64,000 bases of DNA from DATFVB01 sp963714035 (GTDB taxonomy: Bacteria > Acidobacteriota > Thermoanaerobaculia > UBA5066 > DATFVB01): contig OY970224.1 in the NCBI GenBank assembly GCA_963714035.1, positions 3,286,001 to 3,350,000 of the forward strand, read 5' to 3'. A program made the position numbers and the translations under genes. Below the pieces are notes generated by a model. That model did not search any database and was not told where the DNA came from. It saw nothing but the letters and a program-made list of their open reading frames with translations. This document shows positions 14,743-23,237 of the stretch, in pieces; the stretch's first letter is position 1; each line of letters starts with the position of its first letter.

Positions 14743-16464
14743 TCATCTCTTCCCGATCTCCTTCCCCTCGACCCAGAGCCACGCTCCCGGTCCGACGTTC
14801 TTCGCCTGTCCCTTCGTTCCATCCGGCCACACGACGTCCACCGTTTCTGCCGCCGGATTCGTGCCGAGGCCGAACGTGAGCGTCTTCTCCGACGCGGACG
14901 CGTACGATTTCGCGGTCGAGACCATCCGCACCTGGGGTTTGCCGCCCGCGGTCGCCGTCACCTTCGCGCCAATCGCGTCGCGGTTGGACTTACCGGTGCC
15001 TTCGAGCGTAATGCGAAGACTCCGCGACGGCGTGTCGAGGCGATTCAGGAACACGTGCGCCGGACCGCCGTTTTCGACGACGACGACGTCGAGATCGCCG
15101 TCGCCGTCGAGATCGCCGTACGCCGCGCCGCGTCCGACCATCGGGATCGAGAGCCCCGCCGCCGCGGTCGCATCGGACATCTTTCCGTCGCCCGCGTTCC
15201 AGTAGAGCGTCGGCGGCTCGCGGTAGGAGACCGCCTTCTGGACGGCCTGGATCGCGTTTTCGACGTGGCCGTTCGAGAAGAAGAGGTCGGGCCGCCCGTC
15301 CAGGTCGTAGTCGAAGAAGAAGACGCCGAAGGTCAGCGACAGCAGCGAGTCGCGGCCGATCCCGGAGGACGCCGAGAGGTCGAGGAAGACGTCTCCGGTG
15401 TCGGTCCAGTAGAACGACTTCATCTCGTTGGCGAAATTGCCGATCGCGAGCGCCGCTCCGCCGGGCTTCGCGTCGGACCAGTCCATCCCCATCGCCCCTC
15501 GCGATCGTCCCGCTTCGTTGACCGCCACACCGGCTTCGACCGCCACGTCGGTGAACGTTCCGTCGCCGTTGTTCCGATAGAGGTTGTTGGGGGCGGTGTC
15601 GTTGGCGACGGCGAGATCGATCTTCCCGTCGCCGTTGAAATCGTACGGGGCGACGCCGAGCGCCTTCGCGTTGGCGGTGCCGACTCCCGCGGCTTTCGTG
15701 ACGTCGCGGAACTTTCCGTTCCCTTCGTTGTGGAAGAGCCGCGAGGACGTCCCGTCGTAGCGCTCGGGCGTGCAGTACGACTTCGTCGCCCCGTCGAGCG
15801 TGCAGAAGATGTCCTTGCCGGGGGACCAATCCACATACCGCGCGAGGAACAGGTCGAGCTTCCCGTCGCCGTCGTAATCGAAGAACGCGGCGGACGTTCC
15901 CCATCCCGGATCTCCCGCGCCGGACGATTTCGTGACGTCCTCGAAATGGCCGTGCACGTTCCGGAAGAGACGGTTTCCGCCGAGATTCCCGAGCCCGGTG
16001 ACGTAGACGTCCTCCCAGCCGTCCCCGTCGAAGTCGCCCACCGTCACACCCATCCCGTAGAAGACCTTCTCGAGGCCGGCCTGCGCCGTCACGTCGCGGA
16101 ACCGCGGCACGCCGTCGGGGCCGTTTCCCTCGTTCCGGTAGAGCGCGAGCGACGATTTCTGAGACTTTGCCCGCGGGTCTCCCGGCCACCAGGACGACGA
16201 CACGAGCAGGATGTCGTTCCGCCCGTCGTTGTCGTAGTCGAAGATGGCCACACCCCCGCCCATCGTCTCCGGCATCCATTTCTTCCCGGCCGCGCCGTTG
16301 ACCTGCGTGAAGGCGATTCCCGTGCGCGCGGTCGCGTCCTCGAAGCGGACCATTGGAGGCGTCGCCTCCCTGACGGCGACGATCCTCGCCGGCGGCGGCG
16401 CCGCGGTCTTACGGCAGGCGGCGGCCGCGGAGAGAAGGACGAGGATCGCGAGGTTCTTTCGCAC
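14743..16464 (-). CDS. CRTAC1-type FG-GAP/ASPIC lipoprotein
   Basis: The 573-residue protein starts at a GTG (16464) with VRKNLAILVLLSAAAACRK, a lipoprotein-like signal with Cys after AAA. FG-GAP loops follow: DYDNDGRNDILLV, DFDGDGWEDVYV, DYDGDGKLDLFL, DFNGDGKIDLAV, DYDLDGRPDLFF and DLDGDGDLDVVV. The ASPIC/UnbV domain is at the C-terminus (SNRDAIGAKVTATAGG, then ETVDVVWPDG). It is the fourth CRTAC-type gene within 11 kb and is only loosely related to the three at 5.4-12.2 kb. A TACACT box ends eight bases upstream. Open frame above 16464 is not coding. Probably surface-attached; function unknown. Confidence 0.87.
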   Translation of the reverse strand: MRKNLAILVLLSAAAACRKTAAPPPARIVAVREATPPMVRFEDATARTGIAFTQVNGAAGKKWMPETMGGGVAIFDYDNDGRNDILLVSSSWWPGDPRAKSQKSSLALYRNEGNGPDGVPRFRDVTAQAGLEKVFYGMGVTVGDFDGDGWEDVYVTGLGNLGGNRLFRNVHGHFEDVTKSSGAGDPGWGTSAAFFDYDGDGKLDLFLARYVDWSPGKDIFCTLDGATKSYCTPERYDGTSSRLFHNEGNGKFRDVTKAAGVGTANAKALGVAPYDFNGDGKIDLAVANDTAPNNLYRNNGDGTFTDVAVEAGVAVNEAGRSRGAMGMDWSDAKPGGAALAIGNFANEMKSFYWTDTGDVFLDLSASSGIGRDSLLSLTFGVFFFDYDLDGRPDLFFSNGHVENAIQAVQKAVSYREPPTLYWNAGDGKMSDATAAAGLSIPMVGRGAAYGDLDGDGDLDVVVVENGGPAHVFLNRLDTPSRSLRITLEGTGKSNRDAIGAKVTATAGGKPQVRMVSTAKSYASASEKTLTFGLGTNPAAETVDVVWPDGTKGQAKNVGPGAWLWVEGKEIGKR

Positions 16465-16774
16465 CGCGGCAAAGTGTATCCGCCTTCGCCAGGGCTCCGG
16501 CGTCGCGAGTCGCCGCGACAGGCCGCTCGCGCTCGGACGACCTGGTGGACGGAGCGCAACGGTTCGCGCGGACAGAAGTCGGCTCCAGGGCGCCATTTCC
16601 TTCCTTGCCGGCCTCGTGAGCTCTTCGGCCCCGTGGGGCGCCGAAGCGGTCGAGGGTTCTTACCCGAGCCGCGGAGGTCACGGCGCGATTAGTCTCCCCG
16701 AAGTAACCGAGGGGAGGAGGATTGCGCCGTGGGAGGCCGCGCGGTTCCAGCGGAGCGGGGCGCGCGGCCGACGT
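16465..16774. other. intergenic, no gene seen
   Basis: About 310 bases separate the CRTAC lipoprotein start from the flavin reductase stop. It holds the TACACT box of the former (minus strand, 16473-16478) and a weak CTCCCC/GGGGAG hairpin near 16692-16716. No protein-like frame or RNA gene is apparent. Confidence 0.4.
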
Positions 16775-17239
16775 TCACCCTCCGTACCGCCAGCCGGTCT
16801 CGTGCAGAGTCAGCGCTTCCGCATTCGCGTCGATCATCCCGGCATCGACGACCTCTCCGAAGAAAACGACGTGGTCGCCGACCGGCTTCGAATCGACGAC
16901 GCGGCAGTCGAGATAGGCGGAGGCGTCCTCGAGGACCGGCGATCCGGTCTTCTTCGCCGCGAATCGGTGCCCTTCCATTCCGTGTTTCTCCGCTTTCGCG
17001 AAATGACCCGCGATCTCTTTCTGGCCCGATTTGAGGATCGAGACCGCGAACGCCTTCGAGTTCTCGATGAGCCCGCGGGTGAAGGCGTCCTTCTCGACGG
17101 CGAGCGCGACGATCTCGGGCTCGAAGGAAACCTGTGTCAGCCAGTTCGCGGTCATCGCGTGGTCGCCTTCCTTTCCGTGGGATCCGACGACGTACAGGCC
17201 GTAAGAGATCTGCGACAAGGGGGTTTTCGGTTTTGCCAT
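16775..17239 (-). CDS. flavin reductase-like FMN-binding protein
   Basis: The 154-residue protein matches the flavin reductase/split-barrel family: LSQISYGLYVVGSHG, AMTANWLTQVSFEPEIVALAVEKD (the FMN-contacting TANW/QVSFEP region), TRGLIENSKAFAVSIL and DCRVVDSKPVGDHVVFFGEVVDA. Such proteins bind FMN and reduce it with NAD(P)H, or use it for small-molecule reductions. An AAGGAG ribosome binding site precedes the ATG. It is monocistronic and divergent from the DUF1326 gene, with a hairpin-repeat region between. The physiological partner cannot be read from the context. Confidence 0.87.
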   Translation of the reverse strand: MAKPKTPLSQISYGLYVVGSHGKEGDHAMTANWLTQVSFEPEIVALAVEKDAFTRGLIENSKAFAVSILKSGQKEIAGHFAKAEKHGMEGHRFAAKKTGSPVLEDASAYLDCRVVDSKPVGDHVVFFGEVVDAGMIDANAEALTLHETGWRYGG

Positions 17240-17277
17240 GGCACGACTCCTTCCGGGCCGATCGTACCGCCGCTTCC

Positions 17278-17400
17278 GGGCCGGCTTCGCCGGCGGTTCC
17301 GAGTTGCGAGTTCAGAGTTGCGAGTGGCGGGGCGCGGACTCTCCCGAGGCCGGCTTCGGTCGGCTCGAAACCCGGAACTCGGAACTCGGGAACGGGCGGC
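17278..17400. repeat. covarying hairpin repeat, left of the DUF1326 gene
   Basis: It begins GGGCCGGCTTCGCCGGCGGTT, whose core forms a GCCGGC-TTC-GCCGGC hairpin. GAGTTGCGAG-type words follow, repeated in direct and inverted forms (GAACTCGGAACTCGGG near 17373-17392). The same block, with altered but still paired stems, occurs on the other side of the gene at 18246-18495. No protein is encoded. Confidence 0.6.
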
Positions 17401-17508
17401 TTGCCCGCCCCTCGGCCCCTTGACACCCGGAAGGAGCCGGGTTCAGAATTTTCACAACTTCCGGCCTTTTGCGCCGGCAGCAGCCAAATGAGGAAAGGAG
17501 AGCGTGCC

Positions 17509-18246
17509 ATGCTCAAACGGATCGGGCTCCTGATCGTCGCCACGGGTCTGGCGGGCGCCGCCTTCGCGGCGGAGCCGCCGAAATCGAGCGACTGGAAGAT
17601 GTCGGGCGACCTCGAGGAAGCGTGTTCCTGCGACGCAGCCTGCCCGTGCTGGATGGAGTCGAAGCCGACCCGGATGAACTGCGCCGGCGGTCAGGTGATC
17701 TTCATCGACAAGGGGAGCTACGGCGGGGTGCCGCTCGACGGCTTGGCGATCGGCATGGTCGGCCAGAACCCGGACCACACGACCATGATGGACTCGATCG
17801 GCAACTGGCAGTTCGCGTACGTCTATCTCGACGCGAAGGCGACCCCGGAGCAGCGGAAGGCCCTCGAGGCGATCGCCGCCCAGACCATTCCCCCCCTCGC
17901 TCCGCCCGAGCGAACGAAGACGTTCTGGGTGCCGATCACGCGCGCGGTCAACGGAAACAACCACACGATCCGGGTCGGCAACGACTGGACCTTCACGGGC
18001 CACCTGGTCGAGGGGGGGCTCGGCGGGCCGACGAAGATCGTGAACCCGCCCGGCGCCGACCCGATCCATCACGAGTACATGCAGGGGCGCACGAGCGCCA
18101 CGCACTACGCCAAAGACGACCGCGACTGGAACTGGTCGAACACGAACTACATGTACGGGAATTTCGACGTCGACGGCGAGCAATACGCGAAGTTCAACCA
18201 GATGATGATGCAGATGATGATGAAGGCGAAGGACGAGAAAAAGTAG
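17509..18246 (+). CDS. DUF1326 exported cysteine-rich protein
   Basis: The 245-residue product has a signal peptide (MLKRIGLLIVATGLAGAAFA) and then the DUF1326 signature EEACSCDAACPCWMESKPT, with another Cys in MNCAGGQVI. That is five closely placed cysteines that could bind metal or form disulfides. DUF1326 proteins are widespread but unassigned. The C-terminal third has an HHEYMQGRTSATHYAKDD segment and ends in a Met/Lys-rich tail (QMMMQMMMKAKDEKK), also suggestive of metal handling. I chose the ATG at 17509 because AAAGGAG precedes it; an ATG seven codons earlier is possible. Hairpin repeats lie on both sides. Confidence 0.85.
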   Translation: MLKRIGLLIVATGLAGAAFAAEPPKSSDWKMSGDLEEACSCDAACPCWMESKPTRMNCAGGQVIFIDKGSYGGVPLDGLAIGMVGQNPDHTTMMDSIGNWQFAYVYLDAKATPEQRKALEAIAAQTIPPLAPPERTKTFWVPITRAVNGNNHTIRVGNDWTFTGHLVEGGLGGPTKIVNPPGADPIHHEYMQGRTSATHYAKDDRDWNWSNTNYMYGNFDVDGEQYAKFNQMMMQMMMKAKDEKK

Positions 18247-18495
18247 GGCGGGCCGGCTTCGCCGGCAGTTGCGAGTTCGCGAGTTACGGGTTGAGAGCCG
18301 GGCCGCCTGCGGCGGCAGTTTCGAGTTGATCAGTTTCGAGTCGGGCCGGCTTCGCCGGCAGTTGAGAGTCGATACGTTGCGAGTTCCGAGTTGGTGCCTC
18401 CGACTTTCAACTCTCGACTCGTAACTCGGAACTGCGCCGAAGGCGCTCAACTCCTCACGCGCAACCCGCAACTGCGCAGCGGGCCTCGCTTCCGA
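18246..18495. repeat. covarying hairpin repeats, right of the DUF1326 gene
   Basis: Three forward copies start near 18250, 18300 and 18343. Two use GCCGGC-TTC-GCCGGC and the middle one GCCGCC-TGC-GGCGGC, each followed by (A/G)GTT. Inverted relatives near 18430-18482 use GCGCC-GAA-GGCGC. The stems differ in sequence but keep pairing, so the structure is conserved rather than the bases. Oppositely oriented copies would also fold into one large hairpin just after the DUF1326 stop. Confidence 0.65.
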
Positions 18496-18519
18496 GTCCA
18501 GCGGCGCCGCCCGCTGTGC

Positions 18520-18525
18520 TAAAAT
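18520..18525 (+). promoter_or_regulatory. -10-like box for purF
   Basis: TAAAAT, preceded by TGTGC, ends six bases before the purF GTG at 18532. There is no ribosome binding site, so the transcript is probably leaderless. No PurR-type operator can be recognised. Confidence 0.45.
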
Positions 18526-18531
18526 GCGACA

Positions 18532-19938
18532 GTGAGCGGGTTCAAAGACGAATGTGGCGTCTTCGGGGTCTGGGGCCACATCGATGCCGCAAACCTGTCC
18601 TACCTCGGCCTTTACGCGCTCCAGCACCGCGGTCAGGAATCAGCCGGGATCGCGTCGATCGACGGCGGAAAGCTCTTCATCGAGCGGGAAATGGGTTACG
18701 TCGCCGACGTTTTCGACGAGGCGCGTCTCTCGCGCCTGCCCGGCCGCTCCTCGATCGGCCACGTCCGGTACTCGACGGCGGGGGATTCGTCGCTCTCGAA
18801 CGCCCAGCCGATCGTCTTCTCCTCGGGCCGCGGCCCCCTCGCGCTCGCCCATAACGGAAATCTCGTCAACGCGAAGGAAATCCGCACGCACCTCGAAGAG
18901 GAGGGAGCGCTTTTCACGACGAGCTCCGACTCCGAGATGATCCTCCATCTCGTCGCCCGGTCGAAGCGCGACTCGCTCTCCGGAGCTCTCGTCGAGGCCC
19001 TCGGGGAAGTCCGCGGGGCTTTCTCGATCGTCGTGCTGGGACAGAACGAGATCCTCGCGGCGCGCGATCCGAACGGTTTCCGTCCCCTCGTTCTCGGGAC
19101 CCTGAACGGCTCGCCCGTCGTCGCTTCCGAGACGTGCGCGTTCGACCTCATCGGCGCCACCTACGTGCGCGACGTCGAGGCGGGAGAGATCGTGAAGCTC
19201 TCCGAAGACGGCGTCGAGTCGATCCGGTACGCCTTCCCGCGGCCAACGCCCTGCGTCTTCGAGCACGTCTATTTCGCGCGGCCCGACTCGCTCGTGTTCG
19301 GGAAGTCGGTCGCCGCCTCGCGCGAGGCCTTCGGGGCGCGGCTGGCGAAGGAGCACCCCGTTCCCGCCGACATCGTCGTCCCGGTCCCGGACTCCGGGAC
19401 GTACGCCGCGGTCGGCTACGCCCGCGCCTCGGGGATTCCGCTCGCCCTCGGGCTCGTCCGCAACCACTACGTGGGCCGGACCTTCATCGAGCCGAAACAG
19501 GCGATCCGAAGCTTCGGCGTGAAAGTGAAGCTGAACCCCGTGCGCGAGGTCGTTGCCGGGAAGCGCATCGTCCTGATCGACGATTCGATCGTCCGCGGCA
19601 CGACGTCGCGCAAGATCGTGAAGATGCTCCGGGACGCGGGAGCGAAGGAAGTTCACCTCCGCATCTCCTCCCCGCCGACCCGTTTTTCCTGCCATTACGG
19701 GATCGACACGCCGACCCGGAGGGAGCTCATCGCGTCGCACTCCGACGTCGAGCAGATCCGGAAGTTCGTCGACGCCGACTCGCTGGGTTATCTCTCGACC
19801 GAGGGAATGATGGAGGCGTTCGGGAGGCCTGAGCACGCGACGTGCGCCGCGTGCTTCACCGGCAAGTATCCGGTCGAGATCCCCGAAGCCGTGCCCGAGC
19901 CGGAAGAGCTCGCGGCCGGGCTCGAAGTCGGGTCTTAG
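18532..19938 (+). CDS. purF: amidophosphoribosyltransferase
   Basis: PurF makes 5-phosphoribosylamine from PRPP and glutamine, the first committed step of purine synthesis. The 468-residue protein opens MSGFKDECGVFGVWGH. The Cys after a 7-residue leader is the glutaminase nucleophile, so the propeptide is shorter than the 11 residues of the B. subtilis enzyme. The PRPP loop is VLIDDSIVRGTTSRK. Four Fe-S ligand cysteines are recognisable (PTPCVFEH, FSCHYG, CAAC), so it is the [4Fe-4S], B. subtilis-like type. A TAAAAT box lies six bases upstream of the GTG. It is not adjacent to purM, which is 5 kb downstream. Confidence 0.95.
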   Translation: MSGFKDECGVFGVWGHIDAANLSYLGLYALQHRGQESAGIASIDGGKLFIEREMGYVADVFDEARLSRLPGRSSIGHVRYSTAGDSSLSNAQPIVFSSGRGPLALAHNGNLVNAKEIRTHLEEEGALFTTSSDSEMILHLVARSKRDSLSGALVEALGEVRGAFSIVVLGQNEILAARDPNGFRPLVLGTLNGSPVVASETCAFDLIGATYVRDVEAGEIVKLSEDGVESIRYAFPRPTPCVFEHVYFARPDSLVFGKSVAASREAFGARLAKEHPVPADIVVPVPDSGTYAAVGYARASGIPLALGLVRNHYVGRTFIEPKQAIRSFGVKVKLNPVREVVAGKRIVLIDDSIVRGTTSRKIVKMLRDAGAKEVHLRISSPPTRFSCHYGIDTPTRRELIASHSDVEQIRKFVDADSLGYLSTEGMMEAFGRPEHATCAACFTGKYPVEIPEAVPEPEELAAGLEVGS

Positions 19939-19971
19939 CCGCCGGCCCGCGTTCGCGATGACCATCCTTAC

Positions 19972-20043
19972 CGTCATTGCGGGTCGCACGGCGACGAAGC
20001 GATCCCCGAGTCTGGAGATTGCTTCGCTTCGCTCGCAATGACG
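19972..20043. repeat. 72-base inverted-repeat element
   Basis: The element starts CGTCATTGC and ends GCAATGACG, a perfect 9-base terminal inverted repeat. The interior contains GAGATTGCTTCGCTTCGCTC. This matches a very common intergenic repeat of many bacteria. It sits between purF and the amidohydrolase and supplies the spurious N-terminal extension of the latter's open frame. Confidence 0.75.
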
Positions 20044-20048
20044 AAGAG

Positions 20049-21452
20049 GTGCAATCCGATCTCGTTCCGCGAGCCCTCCCGAAAGCAAGGGCGAAGAAGC
20101 GGGGATTCCTTTGGCTGCCCCCGGCTGTTCTTCTCTCCGTGGCCATGCCGATCCTCGCCGCGAAGCTCCCGAAGCTGACTCCGAAGGCCGTGCTGATCAC
20201 GGGCGCGACCCTGATCGACGGAACGGGCGCGCCGCCCGTCCCGGAATCGTGGGTCCTCGTGCGCGACGGGCGATTCACGGACGTCTCGACGGCCGCCGCC
20301 CGCCGGGGCAAGGGCGCCGTTCCGAAGGACGTTCGCGTGATCGACGGCGCCGGGAAGTGGATCGTCCCCGGTTTCGTGGACGCGCACGTGCACGTCGAGT
20401 CCGCCGCCGATGCCAGGGCCATGACGCGGTGGGGAGTGACCTCGGCGCGCCTGATGGCCGAAGGCGTCCGATCCGCGGCGCAGCTCGCCGCCCAGTCCCG
20501 TTCCGCGCACCACCTCCCCGAGCTCTTCCCGGCGGCGCCGATCTTCACCGTCCGCGGCGGCTGGTGGTCCGAGGAAGCCCCCGATCCCGACCTCGACCGG
20601 TTCCCGGGCAATCCCGCGGCGGCGAAGAGCGCGGTCTCCGCCGCGCGATCGCTCGGCTCGCGCGAGATCAAGATCATGGACGACGACATGGGGTGGTGCC
20701 GCGATCCGCTGCCGCGGCTGCCGAAGATCCCGGCCGACGTCCGGGCCGCGCTGATCGCCGAGGCTCGCCGTATCGGCCTCCGCGTCTCGGTGCACGCGCC
20801 CGATCTCGCGGACGCGGCGGATGCGGTCGCCGACGGCGCGACGGTCCTCGCGCACGGAATCGTCGACGCGCCGGTCCCGGACGATCTGGCGGTCCGAATG
20901 CGCCAGGCGCGCGTCTTCTACGTCCCGACGCTCGACATCTTCGATTTCCTCGCCGACCCGAGGGGCTTCGTCGCCCGGGTTCTCTCCGACTCGCGGATCC
21001 GGGACTCGCTCCCGGGGAAGACGATCCTGGAGTACCGCAGCGACGCGTACTTCGACTCGTACCGGCAGCGGTATCCGAACGCCGCTTACGTCTCCCGTCA
21101 GCTCTCCGTGCTCTACGCGAACGCGGCGAAGCTGAAAGCGGCGGGCGTCGAGGTCGCGCTCGGAACGGACATGTGGGCGTTTCCCGGCGCGGGCGTGCAC
21201 ATCGAGCTCGAGGACTTCGTGAGAGCCGGCTGGACGCCGGTCGAGGCGATCCGCGCCGCCACGCTCGTCTCCGCCCGGTCCGTCGGCGCCGACGCGGATC
21301 GCGGCACGATCGAGAACGGGAAGCGCGCGGACTTCGTCGTCCTCGAAAATGACCCCGTCCACGACATCCGCAACACCCGCTCGATCGAACGCGTCTTCAA
21401 GGGCGGCCGCGTGGCGTGGAGCCGGTACAAGAACGAGACGGGGGAGGAGTGA
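20049..21452 (+). CDS. exported metal-dependent amidohydrolase
   Basis: The protein (about 467 residues from the GTG at 20049) is an imidazolonepropionase/prolidase-like amidohydrolase. Ligand motifs are FVDAHVHVE (HxH), REIKIMDDD (bridging Lys region), VSVHAPD and VLAHGIVD (His ligands) and ALGTDMWAF (Asp). The N-terminus FLWLPPAVLLSVAMPILAAK is a signal peptide, so it acts outside the cytoplasm, as many secreted peptidase-like amidohydrolases do. The start is uncertain, because the upstream frame is encoded by a repeat element. The substrate cannot be deduced. Confidence 0.85.
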   Translation: MQSDLVPRALPKARAKKRGFLWLPPAVLLSVAMPILAAKLPKLTPKAVLITGATLIDGTGAPPVPESWVLVRDGRFTDVSTAAARRGKGAVPKDVRVIDGAGKWIVPGFVDAHVHVESAADARAMTRWGVTSARLMAEGVRSAAQLAAQSRSAHHLPELFPAAPIFTVRGGWWSEEAPDPDLDRFPGNPAAAKSAVSAARSLGSREIKIMDDDMGWCRDPLPRLPKIPADVRAALIAEARRIGLRVSVHAPDLADAADAVADGATVLAHGIVDAPVPDDLAVRMRQARVFYVPTLDIFDFLADPRGFVARVLSDSRIRDSLPGKTILEYRSDAYFDSYRQRYPNAAYVSRQLSVLYANAAKLKAAGVEVALGTDMWAFPGAGVHIELEDFVRAGWTPVEAIRAATLVSARSVGADADRGTIENGKRADFVVLENDPVHDIRNTRSIERVFKGGRVAWSRYKNETGEE

Positions 21453-21484
21453 CCCGGTCGGGCCATTCGTGTCGGCCTGCTCTT

Positions 21485-21675
21485 GTCATTCCCGCGAAAG
21501 CGGGAATCCAGTCTTCGTCTCGCCTTGCGGTACCCTTCCCCGTGTCATTCCCGCGAAAGCGGGAATCCAGTCCGCGCTCCGCGTTGCGATGCTGTCATTC
21601 CCCCGAAAGCAGAATTGAATCTTCTCGTCTTGCGGTAATCTTTTCCTTGTCATTCCCGCGAAAGCGGGAATCCAG
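21485..21675. repeat. four direct copies of a 27-base palindromic repeat
   Basis: Copies lie at 21485-21511, 21544-21570, 21594-21619 (degenerate) and 21649-21675. Each is GTCATTCCCGCGAAAGCGGG followed by AATCCAG, with the core hairpin TTCCCGC-GAAA-GCGGGAA. The last copy ends six bases before the GIY-YIG gene. Inverted copies lie just past that gene. Confidence 0.9.
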
Positions 21676-21681
21676 ATTCTC

Positions 21682-21981
21682 ATGTCTGATTATTTCGTCT
21701 ACATGCTTGCGAGCCAGAGGAACGGAACCCTCTACGTCGGGGTCACCAATGACCTCGTTAAGCGAGTTTGGGAGCACAAGAACGACTTTGTGGATGGCTT
21801 CACCCAACGCTACGGCATCCACCGCCTCGTCTGGTTTGAGTCGACGCCTGACTTTGCTTCCGCAATCCGGCGGGAGAAGCAGATCAAGAAATGGCGTCGA
21901 GCATGGAAACTCGAGATGATCGAGCGGCAGAATCCAGGCTGGTGTGACCTGTACGAAGAGATCGCAGGCGACCGTCAATGA
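21682..21981 (+). CDS. GIY-YIG nuclease domain protein
   Basis: The 99-residue single-domain protein has DYFVYMLASQRNGTLYVGVT (the GIY and YIG strands), the conserved Arg and His in LVKRVWEHK, and the catalytic-Glu helix in AIRREKQIKKW. It belongs to the small UPF0213-like GIY-YIG group, whose members are predicted endonucleases without known roles. The gene lies inside an inverted repeat: four copies of a palindromic 27-base repeat on its left and two inverted copies on its right. Its stop overlaps the ATG at 21978. Placement suggests that it is part of the repeat element itself. Confidence 0.9.
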   Translation: MSDYFVYMLASQRNGTLYVGVTNDLVKRVWEHKNDFVDGFTQRYGIHRLVWFESTPDFASAIRREKQIKKWRRAWKLEMIERQNPGWCDLYEEIAGDRQ

Positions 21982-23237
21982 GCAGAGAATCCGAGCGACT
22001 GGATTCCCGCTTTCGCGGGAATGACGGCGACTCGGGCGACCCTCCGGGTTCCCGCTTGCGCGGGAATGACACCCGCAGCGAGGTAACCTCTGCTCCCATC
22101 GAGCTCTCCATCGTTCTTCCCTGCCTCAACGAAGCCGAGACGCTTCCCGCGGTAATCGCAAAGGCGCAAAAGGCGATCGCGGACTCCGGGATCTCCGCCG
22201 AGATCATTGTCGCCGACAACGGCTCGACCGACGGATCCCGCGAGATTGCCGAGCGCCTCGGCGCCCGGGTCGTCGCGGTGGCCGAGCGAGGCTACGGCGC
22301 GGCGCTCATCGGAGGGATCGCCGCGGCGCGAGGCGAATACGTCCTGATGGCGGACGCCGACGAAAGCTACGACCTCGGCGAGGCGCCGAAGTTCCTGGGG
22401 CCGCTTCGGAACGGCGCCGATCTCGTCCAGGGTTGCCGCCTTTCTTCCGGCGGCGGCCGCGTCGATCCGGGAGCGATGCCGTTTCTCCATCGCGTCTGGG
22501 GGAACCCGATGTTCACTCGGATGGTGCGCCGCTGGTTCCACGCTCCGATTCACGACGTCCACTGCGGGATGCGCGCCTTCCGGCGCGACCTGTTCGAACG
22601 CCTCGCGCTCCGCTGCACGGGGATGGAGTTCGCCTCGGAGATGGTCATCAAGGCGGCGCTCGCCGGCGCCAGGATGGAAGAAGTCCCGATCACGCTCCAC
22701 CGCGACGGCCGCACGACTCATCCGCCGCACTTGAAGACCTTCCGCGACGGCTGGCGGCATTTTCGCTTCTACCTGATGCTGTCGCCGCGCTGGCTCTTTC
22801 TGCAGCCGGGGATCCTGCTCATCCTGCTCGGCGTCCTCGGCTATGCGTTCGCGATGCCTCGGATCTGGATCTTCGACGTACATACTCTTCTCTTCGCGAG
22901 TCTCGCCGTGATTTGCGGATACCAGTCGGTACTCTTCGCCGTGATCACGAAGATCTTCACGATCGAGGAGGGGCTCCTTCCTCGCGATCCGCGCCTCGAT
23001 CGTTTCCACCCGGTTGTCACTCTGGAAGCCGGCGTGACCGCGGGGGCGCTCACCATGACTGGTGGCGTGGCGTTGCTAGTCGTGTCGTTGCTCCAATGGC
23101 GCGCCGTGCACTTCGGCGGCCTCGATTACGAGAAGACGATGCGCTGGGTGATTCCGGGCGTGACGCTGACCGCTCTCGGATTCCAGACGATCCTGTCGAG
23201 CTTCTTTCTGAGCATTCTGGGGCTGCGGCGACGTTGA
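21978..23237 (+). CDS. family 2 glycosyltransferase with C-terminal membrane helices
   Basis: The core from about residue 36 reads ELSIVLPCLNEAETLP, IIVADNGSTDGS and YVLMADADESYD, the GT-A/GT2 nucleotide-sugar site of dolichyl- or polyprenyl-phosphate glycosyltransferases. About four hydrophobic helices follow (FLQPGILLILLGVLGYAF, LLFASLAVICGY, ALTMTGGVALLVVSLL, LGFQTILSSFFLSILG). It probably loads a sugar on a polyprenyl carrier for the GT-C proteins around it. The ATG at 21978 overlaps the GIY-YIG stop. The first 35 residues (RLDSRFRGNDG...) are translated repeat sequence, so the ancestral start has been overwritten. The stop overlaps the next start (TTGA). Confidence 0.88.
   Translation: MSRESERLDSRFRGNDGDSGDPPGSRLRGNDTRSEVTSAPIELSIVLPCLNEAETLPAVIAKAQKAIADSGISAEIIVADNGSTDGSREIAERLGARVVAVAERGYGAALIGGIAAARGEYVLMADADESYDLGEAPKFLGPLRNGADLVQGCRLSSGGGRVDPGAMPFLHRVWGNPMFTRMVRRWFHAPIHDVHCGMRAFRRDLFERLALRCTGMEFASEMVIKAALAGARMEEVPITLHRDGRTTHPPHLKTFRDGWRHFRFYLMLSPRWLFLQPGILLILLGVLGYAFAMPRIWIFDVHTLLFASLAVICGYQSVLFAVITKIFTIEEGLLPRDPRLDRFHPVVTLEAGVTAGALTMTGGVALLVVSLLQWRAVHFGGLDYEKTMRWVIPGVTLTALGFQTILSSFFLSILGLRRR
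21999..22070. repeat. inverted copies of the 27-base repeat
   Basis: 21999-22025 is the exact reverse complement of the repeat at 21649-21675. 22045-22070 is a variant with the hairpin TTCCCGC-TTGC-GCGGGAA. Both are inside the annotated glycosyltransferase frame and are translated as (L)DSRFRGND and SRLRGND. Confidence 0.85.

Noticed and set aside
19977..20048. N-terminal extension of the amidohydrolase frame from a TTG at 19977
   Set aside because: The extension (RSDPRVWRLLRFARND) is the translation of a 72-base intergenic repeat and precedes the signal peptide, so it is unlikely to be part of the protein.
21485..21675. Four 27-base repeats at about 55-base spacing, like a short CRISPR array
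   Set aside because: The repeats are perfect hairpins, one copy is degenerate, inverted copies follow the gene, and the intervals also contain similar words (CTTGCGGTA). There are no cas genes. It is a REP-like array.
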